In this document: positions 24,909-36,317 of the stretch, one piece after another | Layout: every line of letters starts with the position of its first letter | Position numbering within the stretch: the first letter of the stretch is position 1 | Assembly (NCBI GenBank): GCA_950106755.1 | Contig: OX467089.1 | Span: 29,741,345-29,805,344 of the forward strand | Source of the DNA: Climacium dendroides | Lineage: Eukaryota > Streptophyta > Bryopsida > Hypnales > Climaciaceae | Length of the DNA: 64,000 bases | Direction: 5' to 3' | Position numbers and translations under genes: made by a program | Notes under the pieces: model-generated | Database searches by the model: none | What the model saw: the letters and a program-made list of their open reading frames with translations, nothing else | Told to the model about the DNA's origin: nothing

Positions 24909-26639
24909 ATTTCTGTCCTTTGAAAGGTCTACAATTTAATTTTTTGATCTTCTATTTCTTGAGACATAAGAAATGTTGCTTTGAAGCACATGTACACGAG
25001 ATTGAAATTCTTCTTCTGTCTAATTTGATTTTTACAATTCGTGCTTACCATTCTTTGTTTATCATGATGCAGCTACTTCAAGTTTGAACTGGAAGGAAAA
25101 GGAGCCATCCAGAGGGCAGACCTTCCTCCATTCCTTTCGGTCTTCCTAGATCGCAATTCCGCAAGTTGCATATACACGGCAAATCAGCTCAAAACATTTA
25201 CCACGGCTCATCTAAATGGCGGTGGATGGTACATTGATTGCCCTATATTGTACACGCATCCATCGGAGGTACAACTCCGCGATTCCTTGAAGGACATTGG
25301 AGCGGTGGACATGGATGTCGATGAGTTTGCGGGCCTCACCGAAGATCAAAGGAGCAAGGCAATTGAAAGGAGGAACAACGCTGACAAGAAGAAAGCGGAT
25401 CGTCTACAAATTGCTTTGGATAACAAGCAAAAAAAGGAGGCAGAGCATTTGGTAAAGATAGAAGAGAAGGAGAAGGAAAAGCAGAAGGAGAAGGAGGAGA
25501 AAGCAAAGGCAAAGGGGAAGAAAAAAGATGATGGTGATATCGTCGTTCCTACATCATCAGCGGTCGATCAGAGCTCGCAGTTGGTGCAGGGAAGTCAGAG
25601 TGGGATGAAGAGGAAGGCTGTGCTTGCCGAGTGGACGGAGGATATGGTGACACAAGGCACGCAAGTGGTTATATTAGATGATGACGACGTCAAGTCGGAG
25701 GAACTAATCTTGAATGTATCCATTGTTGACATCATGGACAATTTGGAGAGTTCACCACCTAATTCTTATATTGAGGTCATGGACTTCATTCGAAAGGTGT
25801 GTGGCAACATGAAGTTCAGTTTGTAACTTCATAGGATTTCTTCATGAACAAATAGTTTCATTTTTTATCTTCTAATAACATGTACAATCACTGGACTGTA
25901 GGCAAATGCAGGAAAACTTCGTTCATTGAATGGCAGGGTGAGCCAAGAGCCTTTGGTGGATCTTATTATTTTTGATTGCCAAGAGAACCTGCCGTACCAC
26001 TCATCTCTGAAAAGCATGTTCCGGCATGGAACTCGGACCCAATATGTGCAGGAATGCAAAATGCATTTCACTTCGCCGAGGAGAGCTTACAAGACAACAG
26101 CTGCATTCTTGTATTTCACTCATACAGCCTTCAATTGCGGCGTATGTTTGCGGGACTAAAGAACGTCTTCAAGAAGTTGGTGCTGAAGAAAGAGTGGTTG
26201 GCATTCAACCAATTGGACCTAGCGTCGGGTATTACACCTAGTCAGATGGTAAGTTTTTCTAAATGTATAGCGCGCATGTCATTTGGTTTAGCGGCATTCT
26301 CCCTTGCACTAAACCATTTTTTGCCTTTTTGCAGACTGTGAAGTTCGGAGTCACCCTTTTTGTGAAGGATTTGGGTGAGAAAAAAAAATTAGCTTTCACA
26401 TTCAGGCAGACTGAGGCCATGACGAAAGCAAAGTGGAATCTTCAGAGGAAGGACATGGTCATCAATTATATCACCGAGGAGACAATGTTAGTCAACAAAG
26501 AATCAAAAAAGCCTTGGCGCGGGCTGCGAGAGAAAGATGCAAGGTTCCTACAATTTTTCATCGAAGGTTGCTCGGATGAAGAAGATGTAGTTTTGGACTG
26601 CACCACTGCTACAGGTGATTTAATACTTTGAAATGAGAG

Positions 26640-29600
26640 TGTCATAGCACAAGGAAGCACAAATCCTACCCTTAGGTGTTAAATTGATGTAAAACACCTT
26701 AGATGACTCGTGTATCGTTCACTCAGGATTTCAACGTTAGTTTCCTCAAGATATCCGGAATAGGATTCGGAAACACCAAACCCAAGCAAAACCGGATCTA
26801 AATATTTGCAACATAAAGCTCTCTCAATACCCTCTCCTCTCCATATTCCAATTCCCTTACATCCACTCCGAATCTTCCACCAGTAATCGAACAAGGAGGA
26901 TTGTCATAATCCTGTACTTCTCTCAATCCGGATCAATTTAGACGGATGCGAAATCGGAAAGAGGATTTCTATCCGGTTATAGTAACTCACAAATTCTCAG
27001 TTTTACCTCTACCAAGAGGGTTCCGCTCTTTGGTTTTAGGAAGGGAACGTAAACCCTACCCTTCAAACGTGTTTAGAGTGAAATGAAGATCTACTTTAAA
27101 TAACAACAACAAACACCAGAATAGGAAATAGTTACTTCCTCACAACTAATCCGGATGTTGATCCAGACTAGCAGGTCACTCAGGAAACCCCTATTATCCT
27201 CTCAGTACTACAACGACAGACCTATCCGGATAGAATTCCAAGAGCGTGATCCGGCACCCGATAACTAAGAGATCCTAACTACCTTCCTATTCCTCTCTTC
27301 CGGATTCAATAGAACCTCATCAGACGTCAGTTGGCGTTCGTTCTCCCTCCTGAAGAATTCACCCAACCTAAGAATGGCTATCCTACTCAGAAGACACCCA
27401 AGGAACTTCAGTAACTAGAACTCCCTCTCAATACACAAAGTTTTCCTTAACCAAACCTCAATGCTCTCAAAATCAGATCCTAGACAGAATCCGGGGGCTA
27501 CTTGTCTTCCTCCACACCTGCAAACCAGCTATCCGCACTAAACAATGGTTCTAGCATTGCACGGCATACCAACACAGAACTTAGCCTTTTCAGGCCAGCA
27601 TTTATGAAGTGGAAATCTGAAATCAATTTGCAAAGTGTTAAAAAAACACAAATATGAAAACACACTCGCCCGGGGCTTCAAGCTAACTTCAGCCCCCTAA
27701 ATACACAACTCCCAAGGAACCCTAAAGGTCCCCAGGAATAAAACCAAAGGACAGGAGAATGACAGGTGTCATTCCTTATCCTTCTAAGTTGACTTTCCTA
27801 CCAACCCCATCCGATCCGTAAAATGTGGATCTCAGATCCTAAAAATCCGGAAAGTGCAGTCCAAGTGCATGCACCTCAAAAGCACCTCCCAAGCTACTTC
27901 CTACTTACCAAAAACTTGGGTTTTCGGCTGACCATGCTAGGATCGCTTCCCAGAAACTTCCTAACTACTTTCCTACCTATTTCCTAGCCTTCTTTGGAGA
28001 AGGTTCTTCTAACTTTGATGCCCCCTTCCTAGCTGGCTGTTTCCTACTGGCTGACGGTTTCCCACTCAAGGGTGGCTTCCCTTTAGATGGTGTTGAAGCT
28101 TTCCCCTTGAACTTCGTTGGTGAGATTTGCTCAGGTTCCGACTCCTCTTCTGATCCGGTGTCTTCCGATTCCTCTTCTCCGGATCTCGACAAACTTTCCT
28201 CTTGCTCGGACTGGCTTGGAGATTCGTCCTCCGCAGATTGTTGGCTCCTTGGAGGCACGTCTCTTCCTCTGATGGGAGTAACCTTCTTCACAGTCTTCTT
28301 GGCGGTTGAGGGTTGAGAGCCTTTACTCGGTGGTGTGCCTAGGTCGGATTCCGACTTCCGAATTTGAGTCTTCGATCCGGATCCGTGCACTGATCCTTCT
28401 TTCCTCCCCTCCATACTTTTAGACGTTGGTGTCAACTCTTCCTCCTGCCTTTCCTACTTGGCTGGCGTCTTCGTTGGAGTCTTTGTGGACGCATCCTTCT
28501 TGGCTGGCTCCATCTCCTCATCCTCCTTCTTTATTCCGGATTCCGGAAACTGTTCTACTTGGTGAAGAACATCTCGGACTTCAAACATGAACTTTTCCAT
28601 TTCTTCGGAATACTCTGCCAACACCATGACAGCCTTACCTGCGGCTTCCGGTCCTACCTTATGGATCCTCTCATCATAGAGTTTGGCTTTGTTTACAACA
28701 TCCGCAGTGTTGGAAACAAAGGCCCCAACTCTCCTAATGACCCCCTTAAACTCTGAGGTAAGCCGTTCCACCTCTCTCTTCTTTTCCTCACCCTTCTCAA
28801 TTTGCTGCTGGAGATCCGCATTCCTCTTAGTCAACTCCTTGATGCGGGTTTCCCACTTCCGGTTTTCACTATCCCGGAGCAACCTTTCTACTCTCTCTGC
28901 GAGCTCTGACACTTTGATCCCTCCAAGCAGTCCACATACATTCCTCACTGCTCCTCTCTCCGTGTCAAATTCCTCCCGGACTCTCCCTAAATCCGAAATG
29001 ATCCTCCCCAAAGTATCCTCTCCCAGAACTTCTGATTCCGGCGAGGCTTTCCCTTTTCCTTTGGATCCCCTCTTAGAAGAGCCTGACACCCTTTCAGCCT
29101 CTATTCTCCTTTCGGAAAGATCCTTTCCTCTCTCTGAGGATTCCCCCTCAGATCCCTCATCTGGTCCTTCCTTTCTCTCTTCTTCCTCCTCCTCTTGGGG
29201 TGGGGTAAGATTAAGTTTCACTAGGGTGACTGCAGCCTTGTACATGGTCTTCTCTGAAGTTTTCAGAGTACTTAGGGAGTCATACAAGTGAAAGAGGAAT
29301 GGCCCAATGGGGGTGGCCTTTGCGTTTCCTAGGGCGTTTACCATCTTTCCTACCAGATCTTTCACTATCCCTCCCCAAAACACTTTCCTTTCTCCACTCA
29401 ACGCTCCGAAGATCGTATTGGCCCACGTCACCGTGACCCGGTTTGGCCGTTCCGGATACAGGATTGGTACTATAAATTCTAACATCCTCCTCTCTCTTGC
29501 TACCTTGCAATCTGCTACTGCGTAGCCATCCTTAGGGTGAGGAGGATTAGAGAATTTACCTTCCGCGAATTTGTAAACCCGCGAAGCCATCCCCTCTCCA

Positions 29601-30497
29601 GATCGAGGAAAGTTGTAGACCCTCTTCCAGATGTCCATAGTCCACTTTCCGAGCAGAGCTCAAACGGTCTTGATCCATTCGTTCGACTACTCATTCATCA
29701 GCTCCCGGATCATTTCCTCGCTCTTTAAACTCCATGGTCGGCATAGGAATCCCGCACACCCCAATTGGCTCAGATCCTCCTCCAGTTGCTTCCTCTCTCT
29801 GTCATCCTTCGGAATCACTGGACAGATGCTCTTGGTCTTGAAAGAAGATGACCCGCTTGCTTCCACCTTCACCATGATTGCAGAATTCTCCAAAACACTC
29901 AAACCTCCTACCCTTTTCTTACCACAGCTCCCGGTCAATCCTCTTCCTCTCCACGACAGGATCCGGAAAGTAAGATTACCCAATCCTCTCACACCTCTAA
30001 AGACAAACCTCGCTCTAAGAGTGCTCCAAACCACAAAGACACAATGAGGTTTGAGGAACCAAACCCTTGCGTATCCTTTCCTGGCAGTCACAGCCGTTGG
30101 GAAAGTAGCCGTTTCCGCAATCATCGCGGAGGAATCTAGCCGTTGAACGGTCCTCCGTGATGTATGGAATTACCGTTGGATCCGAGATTTCCTCTTCCCG
30201 TCCCGATAATCTTCCGATAGCGTGCGGATGCGTTTACTTCCGACCCCGGTATATTTTTCCAATCCCTATTTAGTTCCTTGGATGCGGATCCGGTTCCGGA
30301 TCTTTAGGAAAACAGGAAACATATAATATCTTTCTTAACCAAATTATCTATCTACTACTAATCCAATAGTGAGGTAGAGTTAATATTGGTAATATGATTA
30401 GTTTACCATTTTGTAAATCAAAAAATTTTACCAATGTCAACTCTTTACTTCTAAATTCTATATAACCAACTTCATCCTCTCATTTTGGTCTACGACA
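26640..30497 (-). mobile_element. LTR-type unit, family 2, copy 1 (3,858 bp)
   Basis: The plus-strand ends are TGTCATAGCAC and CTACGACA, a TG...CA pair with an inverted TGTC(A/G)TAG terminus. It is flanked by the 5-bp direct repeat GAGAG (26635-26639 and 30498-30502), so it is one precise insertion, made into the last intron of the ParB/methyltransferase-like gene. It contains one gag-like gene on the minus strand and no pol, and I see no internal pair of LTRs. The simplest reading is a solo LTR that carries a coding region. A short non-autonomous element is the alternative. Copies of the same family start at 36318 and 60902. Confidence 0.85.
27977..29875 (-). pseudogene. Gag-like protein of LTR family 2, copy 1
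   Basis: The frame starts at ATG 29875 (MVKVEASGSSSFKTKS). The N-terminal globular part contains LEEDLSQLGCAGFLCRPW, then RRMLEFIVPILYPERP and NTIFGALSGERKVFWGGIV, and PFLFHLYDSL. An acidic stretch, coiled-coil-like segments (about 28700-28950) and a Ser/Lys/Pro-rich tail ending in PKKARK follow. The layout suggests a structural, nucleic-acid-binding protein like Gag. The globular part loosely recalls plant 'putative transposon protein' (PF20167-type) domains, with low confidence. In-frame stops: TAG at about 29684, a TGA shortly after, and TAG at 28454-28456. Confidence 0.65.
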
Positions 30498-31142
30498 GAG
30501 AGTCCTAAATTAAAATGTTTGTGTGTATGTAAAATCTGTGAACTTCTAATGCTCGCATAGTTGTACTATAGGTGCATCGATTCTTGCATGTCGTGGCACT
30601 GGACGGCATATTGTGGCTTTGGAGGAGGATGAGAATATCTTCAAGGGGGTTCTCTTGCTAATGAAAAAAGCCGCTCCAGTGCAAGAAATGACACAAGCTC
30701 CGGCAAAAGTTTTTGCCGCTCTTGATCTGGATGCCGTGCACGTGGAACCAATGGTGTTTACACGCAACATTAGACCTAATAAGTAAGTTTCACTTTTGGA
30801 AGACATGTAGATTTTTGTATTCAACAAGTATTGCATTTCATAAATCAATATGACTAACGTTGCATTGTTTGTTTTTGAAGGAACAAAGGAGTGATGGATG
30901 AACATTGTGTGAAGAAGATCAGAAGACTTATTTTGAGTCCCGAGAAGTCTTACGATCTTCCAGTGTATGCCGAGAAGATGGCATCACAGTATGAATGACA
31001 TGGTTGTAGAGAGCCTAAGCCTTCCAAACCCAAGTATGCTGCAAACGTAGTTCATTTTCTAGACGTTTCAGCTTCTGAAGGTGAAGAGACTCCAGAGTCA
31101 TCCTCCAGTGAGGTTTCTATGGCCAACTCCACCGCCACTTAG

Positions 31143-31499
31143 ACTCATAAGATTGACGTATCTTATGAGTTGAATTATGTGTATTGATTTCTATGTGGAT
31201 TTGATTTTGTGTGTTTTATGGCTACAAGCTGCAAGCATTGTGCTTCTCGTTTGATATTCAATGTACATGAGAAATGAAGTAAAGAAAAATGATCTTCAAT
31301 GGTAAACAATCAATAGTTGATAAAAAAAAAGATGCTAGATCTTGGGCTCATTCATTTTCCTTCCCATTCTTAGACCACTTCATGTGTGACAACAAATTAA
31401 TTCTTATTTATGTGAAAAATGTTCTCCACAATAGTGGTAGTGCCTCTAAGAGTCCACAAATGACCCTTAACTTACATACATATAATTATGAATGACATC
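31143..31499. other. 3' flank of the MULE cargo gene
   Basis: Noncoding, presumed 3' UTR and spacer before the right terminal inverted repeat. No gene seen. Confidence 0.5.
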
Positions 31500-31659
31500 C
31501 ACGGTCATAGAACCTCGGTTGACTCCAAGTCCACGGTCATGGGTTAATCACAACTTCCCCCTATCATATACAAATTTTTCCACAAGTTTTCTCATCAAAA
31601 AAATTTCCCGCTCACAAGCTCACAGGCTCCTGCTCCAAGCTCGCACAATAGCAACCCTG
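31500..31659. repeat. MULE right terminal inverted repeat
   Basis: Reverse complement of the left end in outline: GCTCACAAGCTC, GCTCCTGCTCC and GCTCGCACAATAGC match the left end's GAGCTTGTGAGC, AGGAGC and GCTAGCGTGCGAGC, with a 6-9 bp length difference between blocks. CCACGGTCAT phrases further in match the left-end CCGTGGAT block. Confidence 0.75.
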
Positions 31660-31670
31660 GGGCCAATTCC
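31660..31670. repeat. Right target-site duplication of the MULE
   Basis: GGGCCAATTCC, identical to 10795-10805. Confidence 0.93.
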
Positions 31671-34186
31671 CCTCCAAAGTGTGTAACAAGTATAATTCAT
31701 AAGTTTATGGATGTTTTGACAATAGAGTTGTCTGATGCCTTGTCTCCTAAAAAAGAAGTGGATCACAAAATTGAGGTGGTGCTTGGGTCACAACCACCGT
31801 CAAGGCACCTTACTGGTTGAATCAAAGGGAGTTGAAAGAGTTGAAACACCAACTTAATGAGCTCTTGGCTAAAGGATACATTCGCAAAAGCAAGTCACCT
31901 TATGGAGCGCCAGTCTTGTTTGTGGACAAAAATGATGGAAAACTTTGCATGTGTATTGATTATAGGGTGCTCAATAAGATCACCATTAAGAACAACTACC
32001 CTTTATCTCAAATTGATGATCTCTTTGATTGGTTGGCAAAGATGGTGTACTTTAGCCGCATTGATTTGAAGTCAGGCTACTACCAAATTCAAATTGCACT
32101 TGGAGACATTGAAAAGATAGCATATAGGACCCGATATGGATCCTATGAGGTTTTGGTGATGCCTTTTGGTCTATGCAATGCCCCTTCAACATTCACCACC
32201 CTTATGAACACTGTGTTCCATCAAGAGATGGATGAATTGGTCATTATATATATTGATGACATCTTGGTGTACTCCAAGACGGCGGAGGAGCATGCCAAGC
32301 ACCTTGAGATTGTGTTGGGAAGGCTTAGGGAACACAAGTTGTATGCAAATGGAGAGAAAAGTGAGTTTGGTTTGATGGAGATTGACTTCTTGGGCCACAT
32401 GTTGTCTGGATCGGGGATCAAGACGGATACAAAGAAGGTAGAAGCAATCAAGGAGTGGAAACCACCTACCACCTAAAAAGGTGTAAGGTCATTTCTTGGA
32501 CTTGCTAATTATTATAGGAGGTTCATTAGAGACTTCTCTAAGATTGCCAAACCTTTGTCTAACTTGTTGAAAAAGAACCAAGCCATAGTATGGACCAAGC
32601 CATGTGAGCAAGCTTTTGAAGAGCTCAAGGCCAAACTTTCTTCTCATCTAGTGTTGAAGTTCCCGGAGTTTGATCAACCTTTTGAGGTATACACGGATGC
32701 AAGTGATTTTGCAATTGGGGGAGTGTTGATGCAAGGTGGGAGGCCCATTGCTTTTGAAAGCAAGAAGTTGGATGGGACCCAAACCAAGTGGCCAACACAT
32801 GAAAAGGAGATGTTTGCAGTGGTGCATTGTTTGAAGACATGGCAACATTACCTTGGTCTTTATCAAACCAAGGTGTTCACCGATAATGTGTCGTTGAAGT
32901 ATTTTGAAAGCGAGGCTAGAGTAACAGCCAAGCAATTGAGGTGGTATGACACCTTGGCTCTTATGAATGTGGACTTGATTCACAAACCGGGCAAAGAAAA
33001 TGTGGTGCCCGATGCCCTTAGCCGAAAGGATGAGTTCAAACCAAGTTCTACTCAAATACTAAGGTTAATGTATGAGGGAGAAAATGACTTAGCTAGGAGA
33101 ATAAGGGAAGCTTATATAAAAGACCCAGAGGCTCAAAAGTTCCTAAGTGATTTGAGGGTTGGCAAGAAAGTGAAGGGAATTCGATTACATCAAGGCCTAA
33201 TCAAATTCAAGCAAGGTAGAGTGTGTATCCCAAGGGGAAAGTTGGGGTTGCAAGTCTTGAAGGAAGAGCATGACAAGCCTCTTGCAGGTCATAGAGGTGA
33301 GAAAGCTACCATAAGTTTTGTGGCTAAGAGGTTCTATTGGCCTGGCATGAAAGAAGACATTGCACATTATGTAAAGACTTGTGTCACTTGTCAAGCCAAA
33401 CGAGCTTCATATCAAAAACAAGTTGGTTTACTTAAGCCTTTGTCCATTTCAAATGGTCTATGGAAATGTATTAACATGGACTTCATCACTAACTTACCAG
33501 AGTCACAAGGGTTTGATTCCATCTTTGTGGTAGTAGATTGGTTTAGCAAGTTGGTTAGGATGGCTCCAACAACAAGAGTGGCAACTGCATTTCAAACAGC
33601 CACATTCTTTTTCAACACTTAGTGGAGGCACAGTGGATTGCCTAGGTTGATTGTCTTTGATAGAAATTCCAAATTCACAAGTGCATTTTTAAGGTACTTG
33701 TTTAAAAAAATGAAGACCAAGCTTTCATTTAGCACAACCTTTCGTCCTTAAATAGATGGATCAATAGAGAGGGTGAATGAGGTCTTGAATCAATACCTTA
33801 GGAATTATGTGAGTGCTGACCAAAGTGATTGGACAGAATATTTGGCTTTGGCTGAGTTTAGTTACAATAAAGGCAAACATGCAGCTATAGGAAAATCGCC
33901 ATTCAAAGTGGCTTATGGTGTGGAGCCACTTATGCCTACTGACCTTGCCTTGGAGGGGTTGCAATCAAAGTTTGAAAGAAGCCAAGTTGTAGAAGACTTT
34001 GTTGTCCATAGAGAAGCTATGTTTGAGAAGATCAAGTTGCATTTAGATAAGGCACAAAAGAAATACATCAAACAAGTGAATAAAGGAAGGCGCCATGTAG
34101 AGTATGCTGTAGGACAAAAGGTGTGGTTGAATGTGAAGAACTTCACATTGCCAGAAGGACTAACACCTAAATTCATGGCCAAATAT
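31671..34186 (+). pseudogene. Ty3/gypsy pol: RT, RNase H, integrase
   Basis: Continuation of the gypsy polyprotein split by the MULE. The frame from the left part stays open through KFMDVLTIELSDALSPKKE, then shifts near 31803. Reverse transcriptase: [13 protein letters not shown] and the YIDDILVYS box (about 32250). RNase H: VYTDASDFAIGG (about 32685). Integrase: an HHCC zinc region (HRGEKATISF ... CVTCQAKR), Asp in FVVVDWFSK, Asp in IVFDRNSKF and Glu in SIERVNEVL. In-frame stops are TAA at 32474, TAG at 33620 and TAA near 33750. The sequence ends within the integrase C-terminal domain at 34186, where an LTR-type unit is inserted. The rest of the element is not found downstream. Confidence 0.93.
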
Positions 34187-35082
34187 TGTAGTGATTAGTC
34201 GGACATGTATTTCTCTAGTTAGCCCTTAATTCCCACTAAAGACCAACTTAAAGTAAACCACTCCGGAATCGCTCCCACAAGGACTTGAGGCTCACGGATC
34301 TATAGGCTAATTTCGCTCTAAGCTTTCCCTTTCTTTCCTACTTTCTAATCCGGACCAGAGGTCCGGTCCGGCTACTAGTGCCGGATGGTTTCCAGAAAAG
34401 TCCGGAAACCATTCACTTGCCCCTTCCGAGATCCCTAGGTTTAGATGACAAGTGGCCAAATCCACCGTCCGGATATTTACCATGTCCGGATACACTGATT
34501 CTCTCTCTCTCTCCAAAGACTAACTTAACTTAAGGGATCGGAAGTATCCTACTGTTCCGTCACCTTACAAATCCGGAATACATATGTCGCAGTACAGGAT
34601 AAGTAAAATTCCCTATTATACTCACAAAAATCCCTTTAAAGCATAACAAAGTGACTCTAAAGATCGAACCCAAGAAACTCTGTGAAGTGTTTTGTGTTAC
34701 TAAGTGGTTTGAGGAAAATTCTCAATTCAAATATTCTTCTTTATCACTCTTAACCCTTTTCTCCAAATACCGAACAATTTCCTTCTCTCTCTATAGACTA
34801 ATTCGGTCCAAACTAATACTGATCCGAATCAAAATCGATTTACAACCTACAAGAACCAAACTGGAACTCACACTCCCGACCGGATCTTTTACTACTTTAT
34901 CCGAGGGCTCACTTTCCTCGGTTTCTATTCCGGTTTTACTTAACCTCTATTGGTACTTGAGAGGGATCTGCCGCTTGTTCTTAGAGAGGTAGGTGCTCCT
35001 CTCCTTCCGGTCTTTATAGTGATGGAAGATTCACTCAGCTAATCTATCCGCCTATTCTAACAGGATCCGGTTTGATCTTTCA

Positions 35083-35200
35083 CAACAAACTAGAAGTAAT
35101 CCCAGCAAACTAGAAGTAATCCCAACAAACTAGAAATAACCCCAACGAACTAGAAATAATCCCAATAAACTAGAAGTAATCCCAACAAACTAGAAGTAAC
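35083..35200. repeat. 20-bp minisatellite, six units
   Basis: AACAAACTAGAAGTAATCCC and close variants repeat six times with an exact 20-bp period inside the family-1 LTR-type unit. Confidence 0.95.
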
Positions 35201-35283
35201 CGTACTATCTTCTGAAATCCATGCGAAACTAAGGTGGCTACAAGTGTGTCTGCCCGTACCAACACAATCTAAAACTCTTCCGT

Positions 35284-36317
35284 TTACTTCTTCAGATGGT
35301 GAGACCTCTCAAGCATCGTGGTCTTCACCTTCCAATCCGCTCTCACTACACTGAGAATCCGGATTTGGTCATTGTATGGGCCCGTCAGGTCCATCAACTG
35401 AGACGATGGAACGGGTCTTGGCTTGACCACTTCCACAGGCTCTTGCTTCTTTGGGATGACCAGCTCCACTGGTTCCGGTCCCTTGTCCTTACGAGGCCCT
35501 GAAGGAGAGCCCCTTAGATTGGGTATTCTCTTGATCCTCCTTCGGTTGAGAGGAACATCCTCTTCCTCCTCTTCTTCCTCTGCCCAATTCCTCTTCCTAG
35601 GGTTTTCACCCTTATCTTCCGGTTTCGAGCTATCCGGTTCCGTCTCGGATTCTTCATCCGATCCACCGCACGTCCAGAGAGCCATTTGAGCTCTCCACTC
35701 CTTGTTCTCCTCCAACATCAGGAGACTCTGATTCTTGTATAGGTGGAAAAGGTAGGGGCATATCGGAGTAGCCCTACTCTTTCCCACATTCGAGACCCAA
35801 ACATTCACCAACGTTTGAATGTAGGCCGCCCAATCCATCCGCTTCTCTCCGCTCAGGGCTCCAAAGATCGCATTCCCGATTGTGTAAGTCACCCGAGTGG
35901 GTTTTTCCGGATGCAGGATCGGTACTAGGAATTCGAGTAGCCGCCGGTGTTGCGCATTGACACAGTCTTCGTTGGCGTATCCATCCTTGGGGTTAGCCGC
36001 TCCCTTGAACTTTCCGCGCACAAAGTCTCCCTTAAGGCTGGCCTGTTCTGCGCCGCCTTCTTCCAAGTCGTAAACTCTCCTCCAAATCTCTCTTGTCCAC
36101 ATGGGCGAAATCGGTCGGAGAGAGTTGTCGAACTGGTTAGGGCTCCTTTGATGAGCTCCCTAACTATTGCCTCGCTTCGAAAGCCCCAGGTTTTTCCCAA
36201 GGACCCCGCGCACCCCATGGCGAAGAGGTCTTCCATCAATTCTACTCTCTCCCGTTCACTACTAGGCTCTAAGGGAACCACCTTCCTCACTCTAATTTCT
36301 ATTCTGTGTGCGCTTGC
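35284..36317 (-). pseudogene. Gag-like protein of LTR family 1, copy 1
   Basis: Minus-strand coding remains with the same module order as its relatives: a first part ending in LMEDLFAMGCAGSLGKTWGF (frame from 36317 down), then, after a frameshift near 36100, TREIWRRVYDLEEGG, LEFLVPILHPEKPTRV, NAIFGALSGEKRMDW and CPYLFHLYKN, followed by an acidic, Lys/Arg-rich tail. The N-terminus was cut off by insertion of the family-2 unit at 36318. Likely a structural protein of the element. Homology to the other gag-like genes here is clear, but the outside family is uncertain. Confidence 0.65.

Larger units (their letters stand above)
21551..31142 (+). pseudogene. ParB-like + DNA-methyltransferase-like protein (MULE cargo)
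   Basis: Exons inferred from GT-AG sites with matching phase: 21551-21724 (or to 22080), 22296-22984, 23537-23729, 23836-24030, 24121-24336, 24470-24705, 25073-25796, 25902-26248, 26335-26614, 30572-30782 and 30881-31142. Early part is acidic. Exon 2 has a ParB/sulfiredoxin-like box, KFYVCDGNHRLISWM. A Lys/Glu-rich coiled-coil-like stretch follows (about 25370-25530). The C-terminal part reads DLIIFDCQENLPY where motif IV would be, SCILVFHSYSLQLRRM, then DVVLDCTTATG joined across the last intron to GASILACRGTGRHIVALEEDE. The last two resemble motif I and the following acidic motif of permuted N6/N4 DNA methyltransferases (usual DPFxGxGT). The catalytic DPPY is not preserved, so it may bind rather than methylate. 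Damage: TGA at 22572-22574, frameshift near 26000-26025, TGA at 30996-30998. ParB-methylase fusions are known from phages and bacteria. The assignment is from motifs only. Confidence 0.6.
10806..31659. mobile_element. 20,854-bp Mutator-like transposon
   Basis: The element is bounded by an 11-bp direct repeat (10795-10805 and 31660-31670) and by related inverted termini. The left end contains GCTAGCGTGCGAGC, AGGAGC and GAGCTTGTGAGC. The right end, read on the minus strand, contains GCTATTGTGCGAGC, AGGAGC and GAGCTTGTGAGC. It carries a MULE transposase gene (minus) and a divergent ParB/DNA-methyltransferase-like gene (plus), plus seven 72-bp palindromes in its introns and intergenic DNA. It sits inside a Ty3/gypsy element and itself contains a later 3.86-kb LTR-type insertion, so without that insertion it is about 17.0 kb. 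Both genes are broken, so this copy is not autonomous now. Confidence 0.9.

Noticed and set aside
28683..29291. 202-codon Ser-rich plus-strand frame (and its copy at 62951-63295)
   Set aside because: Antisense shadow of the coiled-coil part of the gag-like gene; Ser/Leu-rich reverse translation of a charged helix.
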